A DNA stretch of 64,000 nucleotides from Acidobacteriota bacterium (GCA_003224085.1 QHYK01000064.1:48841-112840); one strand, 5' to 3'; shown: positions 35,056 through 45,585, numbered from the stretch's first letter. The notes: generated by a model not told the origin, from the letters alone. Translations and numbers: made by a program.

Positions 35056-36213
35056 CTACGCCGCTGCCAGTTCACCCTTTTCGGTAAGGGACACATGCGG
35101 GACTGGCCGCAAGGGAATTCTGAGGCGATAGCGGGCGTAGCGGCGCTCGCCTTCGCGAACCAACGCGCCTTTGGTTACTAAGTCTGCCAGGTCACGTGTG
35201 GTGCTCGCTGGCGAGGCTCCCGTGATGGTGCTGTATTTGCCCGCTGAAAACCCGCCTTTGAAACCGTCCGGGCCTTCCCGGAACATGCGCAGCAGCGCCT
35301 TTTCCTGCCGCGAATTTAGCTGGCCTTTGAGTCCGTCGAGCAGTTTCGTTTTGTCGATCAGGAATTCGACAAGCGCGATGGTGCGGCGTTGCGCTTCGAT
35401 GGCGACGCCAGCAAACCACATCAGCCAGCGCGTGATCTCATTTTCTTTGTTTGCGGCTTCGAGCGCTTCGTAATAACTCTTGCGTCGAGCAAGAACCGTC
35501 GCCGCCAGCGCGGTGAGCGTCGGCTGGCCAAGGCTCTGCGCCAGGGCTTTCTCTGCAATGGCTCGCCCGACGCGCCCGTTGCCATCCTCAAACGGATGGA
35601 TGCTTTCAAAATACAGGTGGGCGATCCCGGCCCGCGTCAGCGCGGGCAGCGGCGCTTCGCGTCCAAGCGCAGTTCGATTGAACCAGGCGACGAATCGTTC
35701 CATTTCCGATGGAACGCGCGATGACGAAGGTGCTTCGAAATGCACTCTGGTTTCGCCAATCGGCCCGGACACAAGTTGAATAGGCCCCGCGCCAGTTCGG
35801 TAGCGCCCGACATCTCTCAGGTTACGGCTGCCACTCATCACCATGCGATGCCAGCGAAATAGCACTTCGTCCGAGAGCGGCTCCGCAAAAGACCGGTACA
35901 GGTCAACCATCATCTCCGCGATGCCTCGTTCCGCAGGCCGAACACGCCGTTCATCTGTGGCAAGGCCTAGTTGCTTGCGGAGGGAAGACTGCACGCTCGC
36001 ACGATCCAGAATCTCGCCTTCGATTTCGGAAGTCGTCACGGCTTCCGTGCTCATGGCCTCGATGGTGAGTTGGTCGCACTCTTCTTTTCCGAGGTGCTGA
36101 ACGGTACCGACGAACACGCCTCCGTTGACGAGAAACTGCCTCTCGGCAGCTTCCAGGCGCGTGCGATCCCAGCGAAAATTGGGCCAATCCGGGTTTTGCC
36201 AGTTCCAAGCCAT
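35056..36213 (-). CDS. Fic-domain protein (probable AMP transferase) with winged-helix C-terminus
   Basis: 385 residues from ATG 36213 (MAWNWQNPDWPNF, the DUF4172 start). The complete Fic motif HPFEDGNGRVGR is at 206-217 with catalytic His206. An N-terminal inhibitory helix (T61-SEI-E65-G66, matching [S/T]xxxE[G/N]) marks a class II, self-inhibited enzyme. After the Fic core a winged-helix-like region (about 300-385: STTRDLADLVTKGALVREGERRYARYRL) suggests DNA binding. Class II Fic proteins transfer AMP to a target protein. The promoter carries three copies of TGAGCGATAG, fitting autoregulation. No toxin-antitoxin partner gene is adjacent. Confidence 0.93.
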   Translation of the reverse strand: MAWNWQNPDWPNFRWDRTRLEAAERQFLVNGGVFVGTVQHLGKEECDQLTIEAMSTEAVTTSEIEGEILDRASVQSSLRKQLGLATDERRVRPAERGIAEMMVDLYRSFAEPLSDEVLFRWHRMVMSGSRNLRDVGRYRTGAGPIQLVSGPIGETRVHFEAPSSSRVPSEMERFVAWFNRTALGREAPLPALTRAGIAHLYFESIHPFEDGNGRVGRAIAEKALAQSLGQPTLTALAATVLARRKSYYEALEAANKENEITRWLMWFAGVAIEAQRRTIALVEFLIDKTKLLDGLKGQLNSRQEKALLRMFREGPDGFKGGFSAGKYSTITGASPASTTRDLADLVTKGALVREGERRYARYRLRIPLRPVPHVSLTEKGELAAA

Positions 36214-36269
36214 TGAGCGATAGCGGCCAACCCTATCGCTCACATTATGCCGTATTCCTGAGCGATAGG
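36214..36269 (-). promoter_or_regulatory. operator-like repeats around the fic promoter
   Basis: TGAGCGATAG occurs at 36214-36223 and 36259-36268 and inverted at 36233-36242. The last two form an 11-bp inverted repeat (CCTATCGCTCA / TGAGCGATAGG) with a 16-base spacer. A minus-strand -10 (CATAAT, 36244-36249) lies between the arms, and the first copy abuts the start codon. A bound repressor would cover the promoter and start. Confidence 0.75.
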
Positions 36270-36457
36270 CGCGGAACTTATCGATCAGTTTCGACCCTTG
36301 GAGACCCTCGTCGAGCAAGCCATCCCTTTCGACCGGATAAAGCTACTGACTCAAGACCAACCAGATGGCGCGTTTTGCAAGCAGATTGGCGTGTCCGGCC
36401 AGTGCATTCCTGTGGCGGGGACATCTAAAGTTGTGAGCGACAAGGGAGGTTCAGGAA

Positions 36458-38595
<2,138 letters not shown>

Positions 38596-38648
38596 GTGGC
38601 AGTTTTCTTCGAGAGCTGACCAAAAAATCGGAGAGGAAGGAGAGAACG

Positions 38649-38885
38649 ATGCCTCATGTGATCGTGAAGTTGTGACCCGGCAAATCCGAACAGCAGAAAA
38701 CTCAGCTCGCTGAAGCAATCACGAAAGACTTTATGGCCATTCTCCATTACGGAGAAGAGTCGGTGTCGATAGCAATGGAAGAAGTCCAATCTCGGGATTG
38801 GGCGGAGAAAGTGTACAAACCCGACATTCAAAACAAGTGGGACAGACTCTACAAGAAGCCGGGATACGATATGAATGACCTGTGA
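38649..38885 (+). pseudogene. PptA-like 4-oxalocrotonate tautomerase with an in-frame TGA at codon 9
   Basis: A 78-codon frame after a strong AGGAAGGAGAGAACG site: MPHVIVKL, then TGA (38673-38675), then [50 protein letters not shown] and KPGYDMNDL. The family has catalytic Pro1 after Met removal (present here as MP), and related proteins have Trp or a similar residue where the TGA stands, so one TGG-to-TGA change explains it. All other codons are intact, which suggests a recent lesion or a sequencing error. Third gene of the ADH-AKR run. Confidence 0.8.
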
Positions 38886-38959
38886 ACTCGTCACGAATCG
38901 CGATGGGCTACAGACGGTCGATAGGATAGGTAAAACATATACCGTTGATAGGAGCAAAC

Positions 38960-39280
38960 ATGAATAGAGAACCTTCCGCAGCTCAACAGGCGATGGGCGA
39001 CCTCGCGCCCAAGTTCGCCGAATTAACCGACAATGTGCTCTTCGGAGACATCTGGGAGCGCAAAGAACTTTCCAAACGTGACCGCAGTCTCATCACCGTG
39101 GCGGCGCTGGTTGCTTTGAATCGCACCGACCAGTTGCGGTTTCACCTGCAGAGAGCTCTCGAAAACGGAGTCAAGAAGCCAGAACTCATCGAGGAAATCA
39201 CACACCTGGCGTTTTACTCCGGTTGGCCCACGGCCGTGAATGCGGTGACGGTGGCAAAAGAAGTCTTCTCCAAGTTGTGA
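38960..39280 (+). CDS. carboxymuconolactone decarboxylase family protein
   Basis: 106 residues from ATG 38960 (AGGAGC upstream; a start at 38945 is weaker). The all-helical CMD fold is seen in KFAELTDNVLFGDIWERKEL, SKRDRSLITVAALVALNRTD and ELIEEITHLAFYSGWPTAVNA. Neither of the AhpD redox cysteines is present, so it is not a peroxidase of that type; it resembles the small CMD proteins found beside aldo/keto reductases and tautomerases. Probably acts with them on an aromatic or enal by-product. Confidence 0.9.
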   Translation: MNREPSAAQQAMGDLAPKFAELTDNVLFGDIWERKELSKRDRSLITVAALVALNRTDQLRFHLQRALENGVKKPELIEEITHLAFYSGWPTAVNAVTVAKEVFSKL

Positions 39281-39311
39281 AACGCTTTCATGCAAAGCCT
39301 GCGGAGTGTCG

Positions 39312-39798
39312 ATGCCTACAGATAGAAAAATTTCTATTGGCCTGATTACACTTTTGGTCGCGGTGCTGGCCATCTTCGCCGCCACAACGACTGCGGACGG
39401 CCAACACTCAGGAGTATGGAAGCTAAACCCCTGCCAAGTCGAAGTACAGCCCAGGACCGGGGCCGAAACAGCTGACCGAGACGATTTTATTAAGCATGAA
39501 CCGCTACAAGGTTGATGCCAACGGAACTGGCGCGGATGGCAAGCCGATGCATATCGAGTTCGACGCAAAATTCGACGGGAAAGACTACCCGATGATCGGA
39601 GTCCCCTGGGCAGACACACTCACGGTCAAGTGGATCGATGCCGACACGCCGCAAATAATTCAAAAGAAGGACGGCCAGGTCACGATGATCATAACCTGCA
39701 CGGTTTCTACGAATGGAAAGACACGCACGTGCACGCTCAAGGGTACGGATGAGGAAGGACGCAAGGTAAATAATGTCGTCGTGTTCGACAGACAATAG
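39312..39798 (+). pseudogene. secreted β-rich protein gene with a one-base frameshift
   Basis: The 5' frame gives a signal peptide (ISIGLITLLVAVLAIFAATTTADG) and GVWKLNP. At the CCCC run 39428-39431 the frame must move by one base to continue as PAKSKYSPGPGPKQLTETI, NRYKVDANGTGADGKPMHIEF, DTLTVKWIDADTPQIIQ and end at 39798. Read as one protein it is about 162 residues, like small exported proteins of unknown function in Acidobacteria. In the present frame translation ends at 39515, and an internal ATG at 39496 could give a cytoplasmic 100-residue piece. Last gene of the ADH-AKR run. Confidence 0.7.
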
Positions 39799-39864
39799 AG
39801 GAGATGCGTGCGCGGCATTGAAGTGGGGGATGACGAAAGTAGAGTTACGCTCTTAAGGTGAGCC

Positions 39865-40002
39865 ATGACGAACCGATTCCGAGTTTCGAGTACGCTACTG
39901 CGAAGGCTCGAAGAATTGGGCCTATCGCCTGACGCAGTGGTGCAACAAGCTGGTCTGCCAATGGGGTTGTTCAACCAGGAGAAGAGCTTCCGATTCGCTA
40001 TC
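39865..40002 (+). pseudogene. N-terminal remnant of an AraC-family regulator
   Basis: About 45 codons, RVSSTLLRRLEELGLSPDAV followed by VQQAGLPMGLFNQEK, match the opening helix of AraC regulators with an arabinose-binding-like N-domain. After that the frame runs into sequence antisense to the glycosyltransferase gene and ends at 40236. Both effector and DNA-binding domains are missing. Such regulators often sit beside ADH/AKR operons, so this may be the lost regulator of the genes just upstream. Confidence 0.6.
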
Positions 40003-40021
40003 GGCTTTTTTGTCCTGGTTC

Positions 40022-41233
40022 TCACACTCTTTCTCGTTTTCCAAGAGCGTTATACAGTGCTGGCGTTGAAGCGGAAACGGCGCACCGGGAAACTCCACTC
40101 CCTTCGCCAAGCAGGGCTGCGAGGATTTCCGGAATTTCGAAGATTGCGCGGTTGTCCTGTGCCGCGAGGTTTTTGCGAAACTCCGCAAGCCTCGCGGGCT
40201 CGAGCATTTGTTTCACCCCGCCCACCACGTCCCTAAAACTCTTCAGGACGATGCCAACATTCTTTTTTTTGACCCACTCCGCGTTGTAGCGCTCCTGCGG
40301 AAGCGTCCAAACGTTGCATTCGATCAGCACGGGAAGCTTGCGGATCATCGCTTCCGCAATACTTCCTGGCCCGGGCTTGCCAATCAGAAAATCGGCTGCG
40401 CGCATCAGCTTGTGCACTTCCTTGGTGAATCCCACGATGTGCACGGGCATCTTCCACGCGTGCGACCGCAGTTTCGAAGCCAGCGCCTCGTTGCGGCCGC
40501 AAATCAAAATCAACTGCAGCGGCAGCGCCGCGGCCTCGAGACGTTCCGCGATGTCCAACATCACCTTCGAACCGTGCCCGCCAAACAAAACCATTCCCGT
40601 CGTTCGATCCGGCTGCAAACCCATTTGCTTTCGCAATTCCGCCGGATCAGAGCTGTCCGACACATAAAAGTCCGGCCGCACAATCATCCCCGACGTTGGA
40701 AAGATATGCGCGGAGTCATGCCCCATCGCGCGCGCCTGCTCGACGGCTTTTTCCGTGCCCGCAACGACATACTGCTCCTTGAGCGGCTCAATCCAAAACC
40801 GTGGCGGAAAATCCGCCAAGTCCGTAATGATGGTAACGAACGGCCTCCCCGGATACACGCGCGTCCAGCTTTCGCAAATCTGCCGGTTGAAATGTGGAAT
40901 GACCGAAACCAGAAGATCCGCCGGATTTTCGCGCCAATACTTTTCGAGAAGATTGACCAACCGTTTGTGGAAGAGTCGAATAGTCCCTTGCAGCACGCGA
41001 AGCAGATAAGTGCCGCCTAGCGTCCACCCGTTTTGCAAGAGAATGTTGTATTGCTGTTGAATCCGGATGCCGGTCACCTTGCGCAGCACGTCCAGGCGGT
41101 CTGTCACATCCTGAAATTGTACGAGTTCCACCCTCCAATCCCGCGGCTGACCGGCAAGGAAAGTCTGTAAAGCGACGGCTGCGTTTCGATGTCCTCCTCC
41201 TGCGTCATGGTAGACGATAAGGATTTTCTTCAT
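40022..41233 (-). CDS. MGDG-synthase/MurG-like glycosyltransferase
   Basis: 403 residues, GT28-type. MKKILIVYHDAGGGHRNAAVALQTFL is the MGDG-synthase N-terminal signature. The acceptor part carries VSVIPHFNRQICESW and FVTIITDLADFPPRFWI; the donor site is VLFGGHGSKVML with IGKPGPGSIAEAMIRKLPVLI and the N..Q..N-like QERYNAEWV. Relatives add galactose or glucose to diacylglycerol at the inner face of the membrane. The start is uncertain (41233, or 41251), without a ribosome site. The PHP gene is divergent and a PAP2 gene follows it; a glycolipid role fits all three but is inference. Confidence 0.85.
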   Translation of the reverse strand: MKKILIVYHDAGGGHRNAAVALQTFLAGQPRDWRVELVQFQDVTDRLDVLRKVTGIRIQQQYNILLQNGWTLGGTYLLRVLQGTIRLFHKRLVNLLEKYWRENPADLLVSVIPHFNRQICESWTRVYPGRPFVTIITDLADFPPRFWIEPLKEQYVVAGTEKAVEQARAMGHDSAHIFPTSGMIVRPDFYVSDSSDPAELRKQMGLQPDRTTGMVLFGGHGSKVMLDIAERLEAAALPLQLILICGRNEALASKLRSHAWKMPVHIVGFTKEVHKLMRAADFLIGKPGPGSIAEAMIRKLPVLIECNVWTLPQERYNAEWVKKKNVGIVLKSFRDVVGGVKQMLEPARLAEFRKNLAAQDNRAIFEIPEILAALLGEGSGVSRCAVSASTPALYNALGKRERV

Positions 41234-41397
41234 TTGTGGAGATTGTGCCATAGGCCGTGAGGCGTGTAACAGAGCACTCTTCATGCCATGTGGATAACCG
41301 TGCAACTTGCTTGTGCTCAATAAGTTCCATAAGCACATTTACGCAGATTTCGCGGCCTCTTCACAGGTTGTTCATATTCCCAACCCACAATATCCGC

Positions 41398-42282
41398 ATG
41401 CGCTGCGACCTCCATGTGCATTCGAAAACTTCCGGAATGTTCAACCTTCCCGGGCTCAAGCACTTGTGTCAGGAGTGCTACAGCGAGCCCCTTGAAGTTT
41501 ACGACCTTCTGAAGCAGCGGGGCATGTCGGCCGTTACCATCACGGACCACGACTCCATTGAGGGCTCGCAAGCCTTGCGCTCCCGTCCCGACTTCTTCCT
41601 CAGCGAAGAGGTGACCGTTCGAATGCCCAGCGGCACGGAGGCCCATCTTGGCGTCTACCACCTCCACGAACGCGACCACCTCGAGATTCAGCGCCGGGCC
41701 AAAGATTTCGTCTCCCTGCTGATGTACCTGACCGAGCGCAAGCTGTTCTTTAGCGTCAATCACGTCTTCTCCGGATTAACCGGCCGCCGGGCAGCAGAAG
41801 ACTTCGCTTGGTTCGAATCCTATGTTCCGGCTTACGAAGTGCGCAACGGTCAGATGTGGCGTAAGACCAACGAAAGCGCGACACGGCTGGCTGCGCGTTT
41901 AGGGAAAATTGCCGTAGCCGGCAGCGATGCGCACGCCCTTGCCGGCGTGGGACTCACCTACACGGAAGTGCCGGGCGCCAGGACGGCTGATGAATTTTTC
42001 GCGGGGTTGCGCGCCGGCTGGGGCCGCGTCGCCGGAAATCACGGAAGCTACGGCAGGATCACGGCGGATGTTTTCAGCATCATCGCCTTGTTCTTCGGGG
42101 ACAAGCCCTGGACATCCATGTTTGCCCCTATTGTTCCGCTTGTGCCGCTTTTTTCGGCCTTACATTGGCTGAACGAAATCCGCTTTTGCAGAAAATGGAC
42201 CGCCGCAATGGAAAACGGCGCACCAAGAAAGCGGATGCTCTGGGACATGGATCCGAGTTTCGAAGCGAATTGGGCCAGTTGA
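41398..42282 (+). CDS. PHP-domain metal-dependent hydrolase
   Basis: 294 residues. MRCDLHVHSKTSG is the first PHP metal motif (H-x-H), VTITDHDSIEG the second (D-H-D), FSVNHV and GSDAHALAGVG the later His/Asp ligands. The C-terminal 70 residues are hydrophobic in part (FAPIVPLVPLFSALHWL) and may touch the membrane. PHP proteins of this type are phosphoesterases. The ATG at 41398 is used because the motif begins there; CAATAT lies four bases upstream, again near-leaderless. Substrate unknown; neighbours suggest a lipid or sugar phosphate. Confidence 0.9.
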   Translation: MRCDLHVHSKTSGMFNLPGLKHLCQECYSEPLEVYDLLKQRGMSAVTITDHDSIEGSQALRSRPDFFLSEEVTVRMPSGTEAHLGVYHLHERDHLEIQRRAKDFVSLLMYLTERKLFFSVNHVFSGLTGRRAAEDFAWFESYVPAYEVRNGQMWRKTNESATRLAARLGKIAVAGSDAHALAGVGLTYTEVPGARTADEFFAGLRAGWGRVAGNHGSYGRITADVFSIIALFFGDKPWTSMFAPIVPLVPLFSALHWLNEIRFCRKWTAAMENGAPRKRMLWDMDPSFEANWAS

Positions 42283-42439
42283 GGGCGTCCATGAAACGAC
42301 ACTCTCAAAATTCTGGTGCGCTTCGGTCAACGGCAATCTCTCGCATTCATTCTATGCGGGAAATCCTGCTCGCCTATTTGTGCATCCTTACTTTCTGAGA
42401 GTGTTTGTCTGTTTCCGGGCATTGTGTTGAGGTAGAAGA

Positions 42440-42991
42440 ATGGCAGTAGCGCGCAGTCTCTGGATGCGCATCGAGCGTCGCGATCACCGGTTGATGCGGC
42501 GCATGAACCGGTGGCGCGCGCCGCGATGGATTCGCATCTGGACCATCACCGCAACGCGCTTGGGCGATGGCTGGATCTGGTACGCCCTTGGTTTTCTTGT
42601 GCTCGCCTTCGGCGGTTCGCAGCGATTCGCCGCTGTAAGCACGGCAGGCGCGGCGGCGGTGGTAGGAATCTTTCTATTCAAGGCGCTGAAGCACATCAGC
42701 CAGCGTCCCCGCCCATGCCAGATTGAGCCGCATTGCTGGTCGAAGGTGCTGCCTCCCGATCAGTTTTCTTTTCCTTCGGGGCACACGATGACCGCCGTTT
42801 CCATCGCGCTGGTCATCAGTTACTTTTATCCTTCGCTGGAAGGCGTGCTCGTGTTCCTTGCGCTGAACATCGCCATCTCCCGCATCGTCCTGGGTATGCA
42901 TTTCCTCAGCGACGTTCTCGCGGGAATCGTGCTTGGTGTTGCGCTGGGCTGCACTTCGATCACCGCTTTTGCTTCCCTGGGACTGGCGTAG
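42440..42991 (+). CDS. PAP2-family membrane phosphatase
   Basis: 183 residues with about five TM helices. All three PAP2 motifs are intact: KHISQRPRP (KxxxxxxRP type), FPSGHT, and SRIVLGMHFLSDVLAG with catalytic His and Asp. Enzymes of this class remove phosphate from undecaprenyl diphosphate, phosphatidate or phosphatidylglycerol-phosphate at the outer face of the inner membrane. GAGGTAGAAGA precedes the ATG. Follows the PHP gene by 157 bases and converges on the sugar-binding protein gene. Confidence 0.93.
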   Translation: MAVARSLWMRIERRDHRLMRRMNRWRAPRWIRIWTITATRLGDGWIWYALGFLVLAFGGSQRFAAVSTAGAAAVVGIFLFKALKHISQRPRPCQIEPHCWSKVLPPDQFSFPSGHTMTAVSIALVISYFYPSLEGVLVFLALNIAISRIVLGMHFLSDVLAGIVLGVALGCTSITAFASLGLA

Positions 42992-43042
42992 CCTCGAAGA
43001 TTTTCGATCAAACGCCGGGCTAGCTTCCCCCTCTGCTTCTTT

Positions 43043-44041
43043 CTAAATTGGCGGCTTCGCGTGAGAAGCCAGCGCTTCCCGGAAGGCCGCGAGATTATTC
43101 TTGTCGACGATCGCGGTCCCTGTATCCACCCACGCCGGCATCGGAGGGGTGGGCGCCGTTCTCCAGTCCTTGAACTCGTGCACCGCATTGTGGTGCAGAT
43201 CGTCCAGGAACTTCAACCCGTAGTAGCTCATCACATACGGCTTCTGCACCACGGTCGCGGTGATCGCACCGCGCTGAATCCAGTCCAGTGTTTCCGGATC
43301 CTTGTCAAACGCCACAATAGGAATCTTGCCGGTCAGGTCCACGCGGTGAAGCGCATCCGCAGCGCCTTCGCCTCCTGAGGCCTCGAGTCCGATGATGCCG
43401 TCCGGTTTGTCCTTCCCTTGCAGCAGAGCCGTGACGCCGTCGTAGGCGTTCCGCGAATCGCCCTTGTCATCAATCGTTTTGGTGATCTTGATTCCCGGAT
43501 ATTTCTTGAACGCCTCTTCGAGGCCGCGCACGCGTTCGCCAAGATTGAATTGCCCCGGGATGGTAATCACCACGACGTTCCCCTTACCGTGAAGCAACTC
43601 GCCCATGCGCTTCCCGCTCTCCTGGCCCGCGCGAAAATTGTCCGTTCCGACAAAAAGAATGCGGTTTGACTCCGGTGAATCCGCATCCACGCAAATCACA
43701 GGAATGCCCTGCTGGATGGCGCCATTAATGGCATCGCGAAAAGCTTCCGGATTGGACGCCGAAAGCAGGACTCCCGCCGGCTTTTGCGAGACGGCTTGCT
43801 GAAACGCTGTCACCTCATCATTCGTGGAAAAATTCGCCGGCCCCGCCAGCTCAGCCTTAACCCCCAGTTGCTTTGCGGAATCTTCCAAGCCGGCCGCCGC
43901 TTCCTGCCAATACGGCAAGCTGGTATTGAAGGCCACGAAAACGTAGCGTTCGTCTGCCTGGTGGTACGGCGCCTGGCACGACAACAGAAATCCGGTCATA
44001 AGAATCACTGGAAGAAGAATGGGAGCGAAACGAGTTCTCAT
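43043..44041 (-). CDS. sugar-type ABC substrate-binding lipoprotein (RbsB-like)
   Basis: 332 residues from ATG 44041, six bases after AAGGAGG. Lipoprotein signal with lipobox MTGFLLSC. The two lobes of a periplasmic-binding-protein-like I fold follow: YVFVAFNTSLPYWQEAAAG, KPAGVLLSASNPEAFRDAI, GIPVICVDADSPESNRILFV with GTDNFRAGQESGKRM, and IVAFDKDPETLDWIQRG. Closest by eye to ribose/autoinducer-2 binding proteins. No permease or ATPase gene is next to it, so it is an orphan here or feeds a distant transporter or chemoreceptor. Confidence 0.92.
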   Translation of the reverse strand: MRTRFAPILLPVILMTGFLLSCQAPYHQADERYVFVAFNTSLPYWQEAAAGLEDSAKQLGVKAELAGPANFSTNDEVTAFQQAVSQKPAGVLLSASNPEAFRDAINGAIQQGIPVICVDADSPESNRILFVGTDNFRAGQESGKRMGELLHGKGNVVVITIPGQFNLGERVRGLEEAFKKYPGIKITKTIDDKGDSRNAYDGVTALLQGKDKPDGIIGLEASGGEGAADALHRVDLTGKIPIVAFDKDPETLDWIQRGAITATVVQKPYVMSYYGLKFLDDLHHNAVHEFKDWRTAPTPPMPAWVDTGTAIVDKNNLAAFREALASHAKPPI

Positions 44042-44284
44042 GGCGGGCCTCCTTGCAGAAGTTTTTGGGAACGCGGACAGACTTGGACGCCAATCCGGGT
44101 ACAATCCTGAGTTCTTCGGGGCCTAAGCCTATCACAGCTTCGCCGTGGGAAAAGCATCTTCTCCTCTTCTCCTCTTCTCGCGGAACGGAATCCTCGCTTG
44201 ACAAGCAAAGCGGCACGAGGCGTTGCGTTGGGCTGGTGCCCGACGCGCGTGTGGTCCACACGTCCAAGACAAAAAGTCCCCCCT

Positions 44285-44366
44285 TGTCATTCCGAGCGGA
44301 GCGGGCCGATTGTCTCCTTGCCGGTTCGCTCCTGCGAACCGGTCGGCCCGCGTAGTCGAGGAATCT
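44285..44366. repeat. TGTCATTCCGAGC-type palindromic repeat with nested hairpins
   Basis: Bounded by TGTCATTCCGAG (44285-44296) and AGTCGAGGAATCT (44354-44366). Inside, GCGGGCCGA (44301-44309) pairs with TCGGCCCGC (44343-44351), and within that CCGGTTCG (44321-44328) pairs with CGAACCGG (44335-44342). Intergenic, upstream of cutC in the 415-base gap 44042-44456. Elements with these outer words are widespread in environmental bacterial genomes as far as I recall. Confidence 0.8.
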
Positions 44367-44456
44367 CCCTTCACCTTCTCCGCTTCTCTTTCGCTTAAAA
44401 CCCGCTTCCTTTTGCAACATTCCTCGTGTATCACTTCTTCTGCCACACGACTAACG

Positions 44457-45302
44457 ATGACCCGGAAACTCCTGCTCGAAATCAGCGTGGACGGCGTAGA
44501 AAAGGCCGTCGCCGCCGAACGCGGCGGCGCGAACCGCATCGAACTGTGCGCCGACCTCTCCGTCGGCGGCCTCACGCCGAGCCGCGAACTGCTGCTCGCC
44601 GTCCGCGAAAAAGTGCACGTCCCCATCTACTCGATGATCCGCCCGCGGGCGGGAGACTTCGCCTATTCGGAAGCCGAGTTCGCCGAGATGGAGCGCTCCA
44701 TTGCCGTCGCCACCGAATGCGGCATGGATGGCGTTGTGCTGGGAATCTTGAAGGAAAATCGCCGAATCGACATGGCGCGAACACGAAGACTGGTGGACCT
44801 CGCACGCCCCTTGCCCGTAACGTTTCACCGCGCGTTCGACGAATGCCCCGACTTGCGCAAAGCCCTCGAAGCCGTGATTCAAACCGCCGCGGCGCGGATT
44901 CTCAGTTCCGGCGGCGCGAAAACCGCACTGCAAGGCGCCGCGAAACTGGCCGAACTCATCGCCGCCGCGCGCGACCACATCTCCGGTGTCTGGAGTCCTG
45001 TGGATCGCAATATCGCGGACTCTCGGCGAGTCTCCCTGGGATTCGTAAGCCGGAGCTCCACCGCTGTCCGCAAAACGAAGATCATTGGTCCGGATGAGCG
45101 GGAGCAGCCGGTCGTCGTGAACCCTATCATCCTTCCCGGAGCCGGCATCACCCATTCCAATATCGCCGAGGTCGCGCGCGCGACCGGCGCCATCGAATTT
45201 CACGCCGGCCTCGGCTCCGTCCTTCCCTACCCCACCAGCGACTACGCTGCCTTTGCATCCGAAGTCCGCCAACTTGCGGAGGAGCTCGCACGCCTGTCGT
45301 AG
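44457..45302 (+). CDS. cutC: CutC family protein (copper homeostasis)
   Basis: 281 residues, TIM-barrel CutC: LLEISVDGVEKAVAAERGGANRIELCADL, GGLTPSRELLLAV, VPIYSMIRPRAGDFAYSEAE, GVVLGILKENRRIDMART and VTFHRAFDECPDL, then ILSSGGAKTALQGA and GSVLPYPTSDY. Usual length is about 250; the extra about 35 residues (VSLGFVSRSSTAVRKTKIIG to PVVVNP) sit between barrel strands 6 and 7, just before ILPGAGIT. The biochemical role is debated (copper tolerance in some bacteria). Start at 44457 has no ribosome site; a longer open frame upstream crosses the palindromic repeat and is rejected. Confidence 0.92.
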   Translation: MTRKLLLEISVDGVEKAVAAERGGANRIELCADLSVGGLTPSRELLLAVREKVHVPIYSMIRPRAGDFAYSEAEFAEMERSIAVATECGMDGVVLGILKENRRIDMARTRRLVDLARPLPVTFHRAFDECPDLRKALEAVIQTAAARILSSGGAKTALQGAAKLAELIAAARDHISGVWSPVDRNIADSRRVSLGFVSRSSTAVRKTKIIGPDEREQPVVVNPIILPGAGITHSNIAEVARATGAIEFHAGLGSVLPYPTSDYAAFASEVRQLAEELARLS

Positions 45303-45503
45303 GGGCACGATATGCCTGTCCCGAGGGTAGTCCTAGGCCAAGGCCCGTGCCCTCCTTTTGTAGCGCTGGTCAGCGGCTGGGTCTCCATAACCGTCTATCC
45401 CTTCCAACGGTCAAATTTCGTAACTTCTTTATTGTGATAACGATACGAATTGCTGGGAGCGGGTATGCCCTAGACTAGGCCTCTGCCAACTAAAGTTTTA
45501 CCT

Positions 45504-45545
45504 GAAGTGAAGACCCCGCCACTTCAAGCCGGCAGGGATGCCGGC
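45504..45545. repeat. GCCGGCAGGGATGCCGGC-type repeat downstream of ftsZ
   Basis: Two hairpins in a row: GAAGTG (45504-45509) with CACTTC (45520-45525), and GCCGGCA-GGGA-TGCCGGC (45528-45545). They lie 41 to 82 bases past the ftsZ stop, in the gap between convergent cutC and ftsZ, and may end the dcw transcript, though without a T-run. Confidence 0.65.
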
Positions 45546-45585
45546 GCTACAAATGGGCCAAGCCCATCGGGCCAAGAGGCGGAAG

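Noticed and set aside
38649..38885. Selenocysteine at the TGA of the tautomerase
   Set aside because: No SECIS-like hairpin is evident just downstream, and the family uses Pro1 rather than Cys/Sec; a TGG-to-TGA change is simpler.
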